A stretch of DNA of 47,713 nt from a virus, in the IMG/VR virus record IMGVR_UViG_3300047557_000960, positions 1-47,713 of that record; one strand, 5' to 3'. The notes below the pieces were generated by a model, which worked only from the letters and a program-made list of their open reading frames with translations, had not been told where the DNA came from and did no database searches. Position 1 is the first letter of the stretch, and every line of letters starts with the position of its first letter. The position numbers and the translations under genes are program-made. Shown here one piece after another: positions 1-7,617 of this stretch.

Positions 1-334
1 CTCCTTTCTTATAAGCAACAGTATCGTAGTTGCCTTCTGCCTTTTTAAATGCAGCAGTTGGTTTAAACTTAAATGTTACTGGACCTCTGTAGTTAGAATC
101 AATAACTCCTACTGCGTTAGCTAAGGCAAGGTCAGTCTTACAGATTGAAGATCTTGGGAAGATCAATCCAACGTAACCTTCTGGTATTTCCATTGCAAGT
201 CCTGTGTCGTAACTTGCATTGCCGTTCTTATCAACTTCAAAGTCTACTGCTGTTAAGTCAAGTCCAGCATCCCCTTCCTTTTGATAGGAAGGGATTATTG
301 CTTCTGGGTGTAGTTTTTTAAATTTTAATTTCAT
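1..334 (-). CDS. dut: dUTPase, partial (3' end cut by window edge)
   Basis: Read on the minus strand from ATG at 334 to the window edge, this gives 111 residues. It contains dUTPase motif 1 (GDAGLDL, residues 21-27), motif 2 (PRSS, 60-63) and motif 3 (GVIDSNYRG, 76-84). Known role of the family: hydrolysis of dUTP to dUMP and pyrophosphate, which keeps uracil out of phage DNA and supplies the precursor of dTMP. Motifs 4 and 5 lie beyond position 1. The start codon is one base after the stop of the ribonucleotide reductase gene, so the two are probably one transcript. Joining the window ends as a circle does not continue the protein sensibly, so sequence is missing at this edge. Confidence 0.9.
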   Translation of the reverse strand, partial: MKLKFKKLHPEAIIPSYQKEGDAGLDLTAVDFEVDKNGNASYDTGLAMEIPEGYVGLIFPRSSICKTDLALANAVGVIDSNYRGPVTFKFKPTAAFKKAEGNYDTVAYKKG

Positions 335-335
335 A

Positions 336-2204
336 TTATTTAATTTCACAAGCTCCTCCTGCACAAGCTGCTTGATCGGTTAGTGTTGTGTTGTCATCCA
401 TTTCAATTATCTGAGAAAGGTCTACGTTAACTAATGACTTCATTAACTCTTCGTACTTTTCTTTAGTGCAATCTTCAAAAGGCGCTTGGATATAAGTACC
501 TCCGTCAAAAGGCAATACTGATAAACCATTATAGAACTCTCTGTTGGTCCACATCCAGTTGCCTACTTCTTCCCATTCATTCTCTCTCAAAGATATCGTA
601 GCGCTTACGTTGTGGCTATTAGCTCCATCTCTATGGCCAGGGTTTACCCACTTCTCAGTTACAAGCTTAACTCTTTCTAATAAATCTAAAGCAGTTTCTG
701 TTCTAGTGATTGATCCTTCTGGTGCTTTTTGCGGTACGCTAATTACAGCGGTATCGTGTGGTCTGAAGTATTCATCTTCAATTAACTCAGGATGGTTAGT
801 AGCCAAGTGAGAATAGATAGCTTCATTCTTTCCTACTCTTATTCTACGGATGTAGTAATCGTTATGCCAAGCGTGGATACCAGATGATGTACCTAAAGTT
901 AATGATGTTGTACCAGCAGGTTTAACCGTTGTAGTTCTTGCTGCTTTGTTTACACCAATTGATTTAGCAACTCTTTCGTTCTCCATCTTTACAACATTAG
1001 CTGCCTCAGTCATATCTAATTTTAACACAGCACCAGATGCGATACCTGTCATCGATACGCCAATTAGAGCATCCTTCTCTGTTGTTCTTTTCCAAATAGA
1101 TCTCAAGTAATGGAAGTCAGTATAACCTGCCTGTAATGTACCTATAAATGCTGCTGCTTTCATTCTGCTATTCAAGTCCTCTTGGCTTTCTACATTAGAT
1201 ACATTTACTTCCGTTAAGTTACAGAATTGATTTGGTCTTAATGCAATCTCGCAACAAGGGTTTGTACCCCAATCTTTGTCGTGAGTCAAGTAGATACCTG
1301 GCTCTCCAGATCCACTATTCTTAATTCTTTCCCATAAGTCGAAGAATAAATCTTTAGATAGTTTTCTTCTAACCAATGCTGCTGAGTTATTAGCTCGGCC
1401 TCTTTGAGGATTTAATTCCCACCAGTTGCCAGACTTACAAGATATCATCTCGTCATCGTCAGCTGAGAATAAAGAAATCAATGCAGCTCTTCTGATACCT
1501 CCAGCCAATACAGCGTCAGCAATATGACAAACCATATCGTGAACTTCGATAGGAGAAAGTTTATCGCCATCTACTTTGCTAGACAACATACCTTCGATCT
1601 TAACTAAACATTCCTTTAATGGTTGAGCGCCTGGGGCTTTACCGCCAGATGTAATTAGTCTTGCACCCTTAGGTCTGATATCTCTAAAGTCAAAATCTAT
1701 GCTTAGGCCTCCAAAGAAATAACTCTTAACAAGAACTTTAACAGCATCTGCCCATCCTTCGATTGAGTCGGCAACTAACCATCTCTTTTTTCTTGAACCA
1801 TTAGGCTTTCTTATTTCTGGCAATTGTTCCACGTGGTGTTTCTGAACAGAGAATCCAACTCCAGTTCCGCCTAATAATAGGAACATAATTTCTGAGAACA
1901 CTCTCCAATCATCTACAGGAGCAAAGCAACAGTTGTAAATTCTATTTGGGCTAATCTCAATTGGCTTGCCTCCAAACTGAAGTGATCTCATAGATGGCAA
2001 TACCTTTTTGTCGAAAACAAATTTGTAGTTTTCAATAATCTCGTTGGTTAGATGAGGGTACTTTTTGATATGCATTAGCATATTCCTAGATACTAATTCT
2101 TCCCACGTTTCTCTTCGGTTTAATTCAGGTTGGTACTTCGCATACTTAAGGAATACCGTTACTTCTGAAAGGATTTGTGACGCTTGGTCCAGTTGTTTTG
2201 TCAT
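336..2204 (-). CDS. nrdJ: Ribonucleotide reductase, adenosylcobalamin-dependent (class II, monomeric RTPR type)
   Basis: A 622-residue protein with ribonucleotide reductase landmarks: NCC at 91-93, GGTGVGF at 112-118, NPCCEIALRP at 316-324 (radical cysteine of the NPCxE motif), a further Cys at 328, KPAGT at 428-432, and a C-terminal CAGGACEIK with the cysteine pair 614/619. The tail resembles the redox-shuttle tail of monomeric Lactobacillus-type RTPR, which is why I favour class II (B12-dependent) over class I. It would reduce ribonucleotides to deoxyribonucleotides without a small subunit, and none is encoded nearby. It sits one base ahead of dut and is preceded by a terminator and a phage-type promoter box, so dNTP supply appears to be its own transcription unit. 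An additional Cys (318) replaces the usual residue after NPC. Confidence 0.9.
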   Translation of the reverse strand: MTKQLDQASQILSEVTVFLKYAKYQPELNRRETWEELVSRNMLMHIKKYPHLTNEIIENYKFVFDKKVLPSMRSLQFGGKPIEISPNRIYNCCFAPVDDWRVFSEIMFLLLGGTGVGFSVQKHHVEQLPEIRKPNGSRKKRWLVADSIEGWADAVKVLVKSYFFGGLSIDFDFRDIRPKGARLITSGGKAPGAQPLKECLVKIEGMLSSKVDGDKLSPIEVHDMVCHIADAVLAGGIRRAALISLFSADDDEMISCKSGNWWELNPQRGRANNSAALVRRKLSKDLFFDLWERIKNSGSGEPGIYLTHDKDWGTNPCCEIALRPNQFCNLTEVNVSNVESQEDLNSRMKAAAFIGTLQAGYTDFHYLRSIWKRTTEKDALIGVSMTGIASGAVLKLDMTEAANVVKMENERVAKSIGVNKAARTTTVKPAGTTSLTLGTSSGIHAWHNDYYIRRIRVGKNEAIYSHLATNHPELIEDEYFRPHDTAVISVPQKAPEGSITRTETALDLLERVKLVTEKWVNPGHRDGANSHNVSATISLRENEWEEVGNWMWTNREFYNGLSVLPFDGGTYIQAPFEDCTKEKYEELMKSLVNVDLSQIIEMDDNTTLTDQAACAGGACEIK

Positions 2205-2225
2205 ATGTTTTTTCTGTTTAGATTA

Positions 2226-2237
2226 TATATACTACGC
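2226..2237 (-). promoter_or_regulatory. Phage-type promoter box ahead of nrdJ
   Basis: On the minus strand this reads GCGTAGTATATA, one mismatch from the GCGTATTATATA core seen ahead of several late genes. It lies between the terminator at 2244-2265 and the nrdJ start codon (2204), about 21 bases from the ATG. The promoter role is inferred from position and recurrence. Confidence 0.45.
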
Positions 2238-2243
2238 CTTAGT

Positions 2244-2265
2244 AAAAGGGGAGCGTTAACTCCCC
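2244..2265 (-). terminator. Intrinsic terminator after the SSB-like gene
   Basis: On the minus strand, GGGGAG pairs with CTCCCC around a six-base loop and is followed by TTTT. It lies 24 bases past the stop of the SSB-like gene and just ahead of the nrdJ promoter box, so it separates the two units. Confidence 0.75.
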
Positions 2266-2288
2266 ATAAACTATTAATATCCAATCAA

Positions 2289-2555
2289 TTAAAATGGAAG
2301 ATCCATATCTGCTGGAGCAGCTGACTTAGAAGTAGGTGCAGACTTTGTACCTGTACTTGCCATTGGTTCGCTTACTTGGATTGATAAGAAAGTTGAACCA
2401 GACTTTGCTTGCTTCTTCCAACCTGCGATGCGCATTTCCTTTCCGTTAATTAACACAGTTCCAGAATAATCAGGAGCTTTGTCGTTTCCTTTTTTGTCGT
2501 TTACGAATAAGGTACCACTACCTTCTCTTTGTTCGTACTTAGCTTGTGTACTCAT
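2289..2555 (-). CDS. Small SSB-like DNA-binding protein with acidic C-terminal tail
   Basis: An 88-residue protein. The start at 2555 (MSTQAKYE) is preferred because a longer reading would run into the tRNA-like gene at 2595. The core has the pattern GTLFVNDKKGN, then PDYSGTVLINGKE, then AGWKKQAKSG and FLSIQVSEP, which resembles short phage OB-fold-like proteins. It is followed by a low-complexity Ser/Ala linker and the tail DMDLPF, similar to the DDDIPF tail by which bacterial SSB recruits partners. Inference: single-stranded DNA binding in support of the recombination genes to its right. I did not recognise a named family with certainty. Confidence 0.65.
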   Translation of the reverse strand: MSTQAKYEQREGSGTLFVNDKKGNDKAPDYSGTVLINGKEMRIAGWKKQAKSGSTFLSIQVSEPMASTGTKSAPTSKSAAPADMDLPF

Positions 2556-2594
2556 AATATATCCTCGGTTATCCCATACTCCGAAAGGTTTTAG

Positions 2595-2663
2595 TGCCAA
2601 GACAGGAATCGAACCTGCGTCTCCCACCTACAATGGTGGAGCGTTACCATTACGCTACTTGGC
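2595..2663 (-). tRNA. tRNA-like gene with abnormal anticodon arm
   Basis: On the minus strand this has a 6-bp acceptor stem (GCCAAG/CTTGGC), a D arm (GCGT, loop with GGTA, ACGC) and a T arm (GCAGG, TTCGATT, CCTGT). The anticodon stem CCACC/GGTGG closes only a six-base loop, ATTGTA, instead of seven, so no anticodon can be assigned safely (UGU or GUA are possible readings). CCA is not encoded. It may be a decayed tRNA or one needing unusual processing. Confidence 0.6.
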
Positions 2664-2763
2664 TAATGTGGCGAACAATTTGCGGTTGTTCATTTCTACT
2701 TCTGAATGTGCTGATTAAGTTAACATCACAGCAGGAATTTCATTTTCGTCTATTACCACTTTG
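2664..2763. other. Spacer between two tRNA-like genes
   Basis: A hundred bases without an open frame that I trust. It contains a short hairpin (GAACAA with TTGTTC near 2673-2690). It probably forms part of the tRNA precursor. Confidence 0.3.
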
Positions 2764-2844
2764 TAGTCAGGGAGGAGTCGAACCTCTTGAGGGCTTACGA
2801 CCTCTGCTATTCTGTTTACTACAATACCGTGTAGCCACCTGACT
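2764..2844 (-). tRNA. tRNA-like gene with long variable arm and unpaired anticodon region
   Basis: On the minus strand the acceptor stem AGTCAGG/CCTGACT has seven perfect pairs, with a D stem CTAC/GTAG, a variable arm GAGG...CCTC and a T arm GAGG, TTCGACT, CCTC. This is a class II (Leu/Ser/Tyr-like) outline. The 17 bases where the anticodon arm belongs do not form a stem, so the identity cannot be given. The acceptor stem nearly matches those of the two tRNA genes at 10505 and 10660. Confidence 0.55.
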
Positions 2845-2977
2845 ATTTGCAACTTTTGTCTATACACCTTTGAGTTGCCAACAAAGCCTACCAACGATTA
2901 GGAGACCGCAGTTCTTATGGTATGTCTCGCCTGTGCTTCGTTCCCTTGTACTTCGGGATGCTATTCTTCAATTTGTT
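2845..2977. other. Non-coding spacer upstream of tRNA-like genes
   Basis: No convincing gene is seen here. A GAGAC...GTCTC pairing near 2900-2928 and a TCCC/GGGA pairing near 2940-2957 suggest folded precursor RNA, but I recognise no RNA family. Confidence 0.3.
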
Positions 2978-3376
2978 TTACTTTATAATGTAGCTTATGT
3001 CTTCTCCGTCTTGTATATGGATAAACCCTACTACCTTTTGTACCCAATTCTTATTATTAAAGTCTGTTGTCTTTGGCATTGATTTGGTTTCCCAAGTAGG
3101 CTCTGGCAATGCAGAAACTTTAAACCTCCAAATGCCTATAGGTGTTGAGCAAATATATATTGGCTTCATACCTATCTTGTAAGACTTCTCAAGTAAAGAA
3201 TCGTATTTCATTTTTTCGATAACCAAGTCATCGTAGTGAGTTCGTCTTGACTTAAGCTCTATCATCTCTAAGTTTATAAAACTAATACAATCAAATGTAG
3301 ATGTAGTGCTTTCTGACTGGTCAAGATCAGGGTATATCGTTTGTTTCAATATACCCATCAATTGCTTTTCATTCAT
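2978..3376 (-). CDS. PD-(D/E)XK-type nuclease-like protein
   Basis: A 132-residue protein. The N-terminal half shows FDCISFIN followed by EMIELKSR, giving Asp29 and Glu40-x-Lys42 in the spacing of a PD-(D/E)XK nuclease core, then a basic Arg-rich stretch and helix. It lies directly downstream of the exonuclease and annealing protein genes on the same strand (one base separates it from the exonuclease stop), which fits a DNA-processing role such as Holliday-junction or flap cleavage. The exact activity is not visible. Confidence 0.55.
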   Translation of the reverse strand: MNEKQLMGILKQTIYPDLDQSESTTSTFDCISFINLEMIELKSRRTHYDDLVIEKMKYDSLLEKSYKIGMKPIYICSTPIGIWRFKVSALPEPTWETKSMPKTTDFNNKNWVQKVVGFIHIQDGEDISYIIK

Positions 3377-3377
3377 C

Positions 3378-4199
3378 TTAAAATTCTAGATCTTTTCTTT
3401 CTTGTTGCTTAACTGCCCAAGATGGCAAATCTAATGCCTTAAGGTTCCATCCGTCTCCCCAATTACCCATCGCTCTTACCATTTTAAATTCACTAATAGC
3501 ATCTGCTAATTGCTTCTCACCGAAAGCCATATATCTATCTGTAGCAGGTAGCATATAAACTTTGTAAGGCGCAACTGTTTGTACAATTACATACTCTAGA
3601 ACTGGATCCACTCCGTGGAACTCTCTAACCATACGCTTGTACAATGCAGCTTGCATAGTGTACTTATAATTGTAGAACGAGGACAATAGCTTATCAGCAT
3701 CTACATCTGAAGTTGTTTTAACTTCGAAGATGGTGCCGTGGTCCAAAGATAAACCATCAATGATAGTTTTGAATCTTAAGTCCTCAATATCTTTTTGGAT
3801 AACCAACTCAGCATAACCAAGTTGCTCTCTCATATAGTTCAATTCATCTGAACCACTTGACAATATCATTTGAGCTTTTGCAAACTCTTCATCAGTCAAT
3901 ACTATCTTGCCAGCATTCTGCTCAGCAAACAAAGCTTTCTCTTCTTGCTCTGCTTTTGTTCTTCCGAACTTTTTACCTACAACATACTTGCCTTCAAATG
4001 TTTCTGGCTCCAACACTAATGTATGGATAAGTGTGCCGAATCTTTGTGCAGGTGTAGACTCTTGCTCTGTTTTAGTTAGCTTCTCCATAATGGTACAGTA
4101 GAAGTTAGCAGGAGAACTCAATACACTTTTAAGTGTAGAATAAGACAAACGGAAGTCTGGTCCGTTCAACCAGTCAATAAATCTTTGGTCGATTTGCAT
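3378..4199 (-). CDS. PD-(D/E)XK exonuclease, RecE/exonuclease VIII-like
   Basis: A 273-residue protein with the motifs of the RecE C-terminal/Cas4-RecB nuclease class: GTLIHTLVLEP (His59), IIDG (Asp148), EVKTT (Glu159, Lys161) and the helix QAALY (Gln183, Tyr187). The family digests one strand of double-stranded DNA 5'-3' to expose single strands. The next gene upstream encodes a DUF1071 annealing protein, so the pair forms a RecE/RecT-like recombination module. The N-terminal part (SYSTLKSVLSSPANF) is also typical of the family. Confidence 0.85.
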   Translation of the reverse strand: MQIDQRFIDWLNGPDFRLSYSTLKSVLSSPANFYCTIMEKLTKTEQESTPAQRFGTLIHTLVLEPETFEGKYVVGKKFGRTKAEQEEKALFAEQNAGKIVLTDEEFAKAQMILSSGSDELNYMREQLGYAELVIQKDIEDLRFKTIIDGLSLDHGTIFEVKTTSDVDADKLLSSFYNYKYTMQAALYKRMVREFHGVDPVLEYVIVQTVAPYKVYMLPATDRYMAFGEKQLADAISEFKMVRAMGNWGDGWNLKALDLPSWAVKQQERKDLEF

Positions 4200-4277
4200 T
4201 GGTTAGAATTTAAAGGTTAGAAAAAGGTCGTAGCGAAGGGAGAATTTCTCCTCCCAATCACTTCCAACCAAGAGAGG

Positions 4278-4862
4278 TTACTCCGCTAGGGTTCCAGCGT
4301 ATGTTGTTAATTGAGCTTTTATTTCTTTTTGCTGTGCAGGGCTTAATGTAGCATACCATTCTTTCAATGATGCTTTTGTTTTATAGTCAAGCATAACTTC
4401 AGACATTGATCTAGTTTCAACAGACTTAGGTAAATCTTCACCAGCGTAGATGTAATGACCTAGACCGAACATAGCTAAGTTCTTAGTAAGGCATCTCATA
4501 ATAGCTGTGTTGATGTCAAACATTGTAGCAGCTTCTACTGATTTCTCAGCGAACTTAGTCTTATAAGTATAAGCCATATGTTTTTGTGCCTTGTTTGAAC
4601 CGTCCATAACTGGTAACGACATAGGGATTGTTTCGCCATCGATTGTAACTTTAGTGGTAACTAAGTAGCCTAAGTTTACATCGTGTAAGAAAGGCTTGTC
4701 GAAGTAATGAACTACTTCATAGTTAGCAGATGGATAGTAAGACTTAACAATACCCCAAGCCCAAGCCCAAGATAAATAAGTTAAACCATTCTTTTGTTCT
4801 GTGTGGTCGTTGCAATTGATTGCAGATAGCGTAGCGAAGACGCTTTGTTTAGTTTCTTTCAT
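4278..4862 (-). CDS. DUF1071-family single-strand annealing protein
   Basis: A 194-residue protein with the characteristic YLSWAWAWGIVK at 29-40, then strands around HYFDKPFLHD, SLPVMDGSN, and the central ATMFDINTAIMRCLTKNLAMFGLGHYIYAGED. This pattern belongs to DUF1071 (Sak3-like, Rad52/RecT-type annealing proteins). It should coat single strands and pair them with complementary DNA. It has its own host-type promoter at 4886-4916 and leads the exonuclease and the second nuclease. Confidence 0.8.
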   Translation of the reverse strand: MKETKQSVFATLSAINCNDHTEQKNGLTYLSWAWAWGIVKSYYPSANYEVVHYFDKPFLHDVNLGYLVTTKVTIDGETIPMSLPVMDGSNKAQKHMAYTYKTKFAEKSVEAATMFDINTAIMRCLTKNLAMFGLGHYIYAGEDLPKSVETRSMSEVMLDYKTKASLKEWYATLSPAQQKEIKAQLTTYAGTLAE

Positions 4863-4885
4863 AAGGTTGGATGTTTATTATATTA

Positions 4886-4916
4886 CAAAAGTAATGATTG
4901 TTGTATTAGAAAACAA
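4886..4916 (-). promoter_or_regulatory. Bacteroidota-type promoter for the recombination genes
   Basis: On the minus strand, TTG (4916-4914), 20 bases, then TACTTTTG (4893-4886) matches the TTG / TAnnTTTG consensus. The predicted start is near 4881, about 20 bases ahead of the DUF1071 gene's ATG (4862). Confidence 0.75.
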
Positions 4917-4921
4917 CTTTT

Positions 4922-5776
4922 TTAAGAAATATTTTTTCTCAAATGTAAAATTAATTCTGAAACGTAAGCCTCGCCTTGCTTTGGAGTTAGGTCGTAGTAC
5001 AAACAAACTTCTTTAAAGTCCTCAGCAGATACCTCAAACTTGGAAAGTATCATACGCTTTGCTTGGGTATTTAATCCCTCAATGATAGACGCTAAATCCA
5101 TATTGGTGTCAAATATATTCACTTGACGTGAGCTGTCTCCTATGGTTTCTTCCAAGGATACCTCTCCATCTGTTGGCGTTTCTGAAAGGTTTATGATATC
5201 GTAACCAAGTTCTATTGCTCCGATCCTTTCTGATCGTTCCATCTTGGCGTTAACAATAAATTCTATAGGGATGTAGGCCTCATCAATTTGGAGATCATTC
5301 ACCGAATCTTTAAGGCCCTTCTTGATTTTTGCCCTAAGTCGTAGTGGCTTTCTTGTAAAGAAAACAATTGATTGATTTCTTTCTATATATGCCAGTACAT
5401 ACTTTCTTGCGAAGTAATAAGCATAAGAGGACACCTTGGCCCCATTTGCCTTTCCTTCATCATATTTTTCTATGCCTTCTGAGAATCCTATTATTGCCTC
5501 TTGGAATAGGTCAGATACTGGGAACTGACCTTGTGAGGTTCTTAATGCTAGATACAATAACAACCTAAGATTGCCATCTATTATTTTATTCTTGAACTTA
5601 ACATCGCCTGTAAGTCTATACTCGGAAAGGTTTCTCAAGCATTCATCATTGGATATAACCAACTTAGATTTGCTGAACTCCTTCTCGTTAAGCATACGAT
5701 ACAGAGACTCATCATCTATTAGTATAGACGAGGAGAACTTAGGTTTCCCTTCCCAATGTTTTTGTATGAAGCTCAT
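4922..5776 (-). CDS. Sigma-70-like factor
   Basis: A 284-residue protein. Residues about 63-135 match sigma region 2: NLRLLLYLAL, then VSDLFQEAIIGFSEGIEKYD (core-binding helix), then VSSYAYYFARKYVLAYIER (-10 recognition). The C-terminal half is divergent but ends in a helical segment consistent with region 4. Role by family: it directs host RNA polymerase to phage promoters. It is the only transcription-machinery gene seen, so it is the natural candidate to read the GCGTATTATATAGG boxes (inference). Its start overlaps the stop of the upstream gene (TAATG), so translation is coupled. Confidence 0.8.
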   Translation of the reverse strand: MSFIQKHWEGKPKFSSSILIDDESLYRMLNEKEFSKSKLVISNDECLRNLSEYRLTGDVKFKNKIIDGNLRLLLYLALRTSQGQFPVSDLFQEAIIGFSEGIEKYDEGKANGAKVSSYAYYFARKYVLAYIERNQSIVFFTRKPLRLRAKIKKGLKDSVNDLQIDEAYIPIEFIVNAKMERSERIGAIELGYDIINLSETPTDGEVSLEETIGDSSRQVNIFDTNMDLASIIEGLNTQAKRMILSKFEVSAEDFKEVCLYYDLTPKQGEAYVSELILHLRKNIS

Positions 5777-6144
5777 TACTTTAATTTATAAATTGCGTGG
5801 GTAGGTTTTGATCTAGCGTCGTGCCATAGCGCATTCATAATATCGAATGGGATATTAATCTCAATGCAGTCCATCATAGACTCACCTTTAAAGTAGACTA
5901 AGGTTAGTGCTACTGGCTTTTTCTTTGGGTTCTCTGGAGTCAACACAGAGCCGACCATTAGCATCTTAATTTCAGATGGATCAAATGTAATGTCTACCCA
6001 TAGTTTACCATCCATCTCTATGCCTAATTGCTCAGCCATTTCTAAGGTGGTGGTATCCTGTACTAAACACTCGCAGTGGATTAGTTGATCGTCACAAACT
6101 GAGTAGTTCTTCGGATCCATTTCGGAACGATAATGATTTTGCAT
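5776..6144 (-). CDS. Hypothetical protein cotranscribed with sigma factor
   Basis: A 122-residue soluble protein rich in Met, Asp and Glu; I see no known motif. It is first in a two-gene unit with the sigma factor, coupled by a one-base overlap, and has a host-type promoter 15 bases upstream. By position it could be a regulator or partner of the sigma factor, but nothing in the sequence proves this. Confidence 0.75.
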   Translation of the reverse strand: MQNHYRSEMDPKNYSVCDDQLIHCECLVQDTTTLEMAEQLGIEMDGKLWVDITFDPSEIKMLMVGSVLTPENPKKKPVALTLVYFKGESMMDCIEINIPFDIMNALWHDARSKPTHAIYKLK

Positions 6145-6158
6145 AGATGGATTTTTGA

Positions 6159-6191
6159 CAAAGGTATATGTTAATTTGAATAATTAATCAA
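6159..6191 (-). promoter_or_regulatory. Bacteroidota-type promoter for the sigma-factor unit
   Basis: Minus strand: TTG at 6191-6189, a 22-base spacer, then TACCTTTG at 6166-6159. The predicted transcription start is about 10 bases ahead of the ATG at 6144. The sigma factor would therefore be made by unmodified host RNA polymerase. Confidence 0.75.
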
Positions 6192-6206
6192 ATACCTAAA
6201 AATATT

Positions 6207-6287
6207 TTAGCCTTGACCTTGTTCGAAGTCAATGTCGCTTATAACCTTAATTATAACTTCAGCAATCTGAACGAGTAAATTCTCCAT
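6207..6287 (-). CDS. Very small hypothetical peptide (26 aa)
   Basis: A minus-strand frame from ATG at 6287, five bases past the GNAT-like gene's stop, to TAA at 6207. The peptide begins MENLLVQIAEVIIKV and is amphipathic, ending in a Gln/Gly tail. Support is only its close spacing and the absence of other content, so it may be chance. Confidence 0.4.
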   Translation of the reverse strand: MENLLVQIAEVIIKVISDIDFEQGQG

Positions 6288-6292
6288 CTATA

Positions 6293-6811
6293 CTATAGTA
6301 CGCTCGTTAAATCATTTACTCTTTCAAAGTGTTCCAACACACAATAGTCCCTGCCTTCGTGGTCCTTGTCCTCTAAAACAATTAGGTATCCATTGTTGTT
6401 TAACCATTGGATAGCCCTTTCGTTTCTGTTATATAGGGCGAACTGGTAGTTAGGATAGGCTTTCTTTATAAGGTCTATAAAATCCTTAGAGTATTCCTTC
6501 CTGTGCTTAGGGAATATGCCGAAGCTGTAAACCAATTTCAATTGATCGGTTACTACTAGGAATCCTATAGGCTTTCCGTCAGATTCTTTCTTTACCTCAA
6601 ATAGATTAAGCTTCTTGTTGATTCTAGCCAAGTCGAAAATAGATTCAATCACTTGATTGGTTACATACATAGCCTTATCTCTGTCGTTCATAAAGCTCTT
6701 CTTGGAGATGTCATCTCTAAAGTATTTGTCTATTGATTGGTCTTTGTAGAAAGAATCATAGATTAATCCGTGAAGCTGGATTACATAAGATAACCTATTT
6801 AAGTAAATCAT
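6293..6811 (-). CDS. GNAT-like acetyltransferase-fold protein
   Basis: A 172-residue protein. The order of elements fits a GNAT fold: GKPIGFLVVTD (79-89, central strand), a helix after FGIFPKHRKEYSKDF, then FALYNRNERAIQWLNNNGY (124-142), the C-terminal helix-strand pair typical of N-acetyltransferases. A clear Q/RxxGxG/A acetyl-CoA loop is not seen, so it may be divergent or inactive. The target is unknown. The start overlaps the gene upstream by 17 bases. Confidence 0.6.
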   Translation of the reverse strand: MIYLNRLSYVIQLHGLIYDSFYKDQSIDKYFRDDISKKSFMNDRDKAMYVTNQVIESIFDLARINKKLNLFEVKKESDGKPIGFLVVTDQLKLVYSFGIFPKHRKEYSKDFIDLIKKAYPNYQFALYNRNERAIQWLNNNGYLIVLEDKDHEGRDYCVLEHFERVNDLTSVL

Positions 6812-7016
6812 TTAGTGTTGGTTTTTCTTGTTCAAACATTTTTATTACGCCATCAAACTTTGTGTTCGTCATCATCCTCTTTAGCAAACCTAATAGGTTA
6901 TTATTCATTGTAGCTTCTCGGATTATGTTTCCTTTCTCGTCAACTATTACTACCTTATTGACTACTATCTTGCCGTCTACTATCTCGGCGTCGTGGATCT
7001 GGATATAAGTTTCCAT
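6795..7016 (-). CDS. Hypothetical protein (73 aa)
   Basis: A small acidic/basic mixed protein. The first half is beta-rich (EIVDGKIVVNKVVIVDEKGN), the second a helix ending LNDLLK. No family is recognised. It overlaps the GNAT-like gene and follows a membrane-protein gene by three bases, so it is part of the same leftward operon. Confidence 0.65.
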   Translation of the reverse strand: METYIQIHDAEIVDGKIVVNKVVIVDEKGNIIREATMNNNLLGLLKRMMTNTKFDGVIKMFEQEKPTLNDLLK

Positions 7017-7019
7017 AGT

Positions 7020-7247
7020 TTATTTTTTTATGTTGTAGAACTTACATAAGTCAAAATTGCTATACATTATTATACTAAGGACAAGACAAACTGTATTAAG
7101 GAAAGGCAAGAATGTATAAATTAATTCAATAATACTTGGTTTTAAATTTTCCCAACGACCACCTTTTGAGAATTGTTTTTTTGTAATGAAGTACATACCA
7201 ACTGTACTTATTAAGTAAATTAAAATTATAGTTTCTATACAAGTCAT
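7020..7247 (-). CDS. Small membrane protein (75 aa)
   Basis: Two hydrophobic segments (about residues 6-22, IILIYLISTVGMYFI, and 45-65, FLPFLNTVCLVLSIIMY) flank a basic loop, predicting two inner-membrane helices. The function is unknown; small membrane proteins of this kind in early phage regions are often exclusion or host-takeover factors. The ATG carries the AATAACTATG-type leader used by many neighbours. Confidence 0.65.
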   Translation of the reverse strand: MTCIETIILIYLISTVGMYFITKKQFSKGGRWENLKPSIIELIYTFLPFLNTVCLVLSIIMYSNFDLCKFYNIKK

Positions 7248-7259
7248 AGTTATTTTTTT

Positions 7260-7460
7260 TTAAAATTTAGATTCGTTATCAAACCAGCGGTGTGTTATCT
7301 TCTGATACCATTTACCTTTCTTTACAACCCTTTCCTCTGGATCGTAATGTTCTTTGGCTATTAGGCATATGCGTTCAGCTATCCTATCTGCTATGTCATC
7401 GTTAGTTATGTTAGCCATCTTTAGTAGGTGAATCACCTCATATTTTACCTGTTGCTTCAT
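7260..7460 (-). CDS. Hypothetical protein (66 aa)
   Basis: A helical N-terminal half (KYEVIHLLKMANI, then ADRIAERICLIAKEHY) and a basic, aromatic C-terminus (KKGKWYQKITHRWF). No known domain. Its start overlaps the end of the next gene upstream by 23 bases. Confidence 0.65.
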   Translation of the reverse strand: MKQQVKYEVIHLLKMANITNDDIADRIAERICLIAKEHYDPEERVVKKGKWYQKITHRWFDNESKF

Positions 7461-7617
7461 TCTTTTTAAATAGTTTTTTAATTCTGTTTTTAAATGAGTT
7501 TGCTTTTTTCTTTTCGATCATAGCGTTAGTCATATGAATAGCTATCCTCATACCAGTATCGTTGCATTGGTATTGTAATATTTCTAGGTGTTCTTTTAGT
7601 TCTTTTAGGTATTTCAT
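7438..7617 (-). CDS. Small basic hypothetical protein (59 aa)
   Basis: Minus-strand frame from ATG at 7617 to TGA at 7438. It starts MKYLKELKEHLEILQYQ, a coiled-coil-like helix, and ends in a Lys-rich stretch (KKKANSFKNRIKKLFKKN). It overlaps both neighbours: four bases with the gene upstream (ATGA) and 23 with the one downstream. This tight packing supports real translation. Confidence 0.65.
   Translation of the reverse strand: MKYLKELKEHLEILQYQCNDTGMRIAIHMTNAMIEKKKANSFKNRIKKLFKKNEATGKI

Noticed and set aside
2870-2960. A further tRNA upstream of the two tRNA-like genes
   Set aside because: No T-loop sequence (GGTTCGA type) and no cloverleaf could be drawn.
3888-3920. Second CTGATGA hammerhead core on the minus strand
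   Set aside because: No GAAA partner and no flanking stems; it lies in the exonuclease coding sequence.
4205-4260. Hairpin GGGAG/CTCCC after the annealing-protein gene as a terminator
   Set aside because: The T run lies about 15 bases past the stem, too far for a usual intrinsic terminator.
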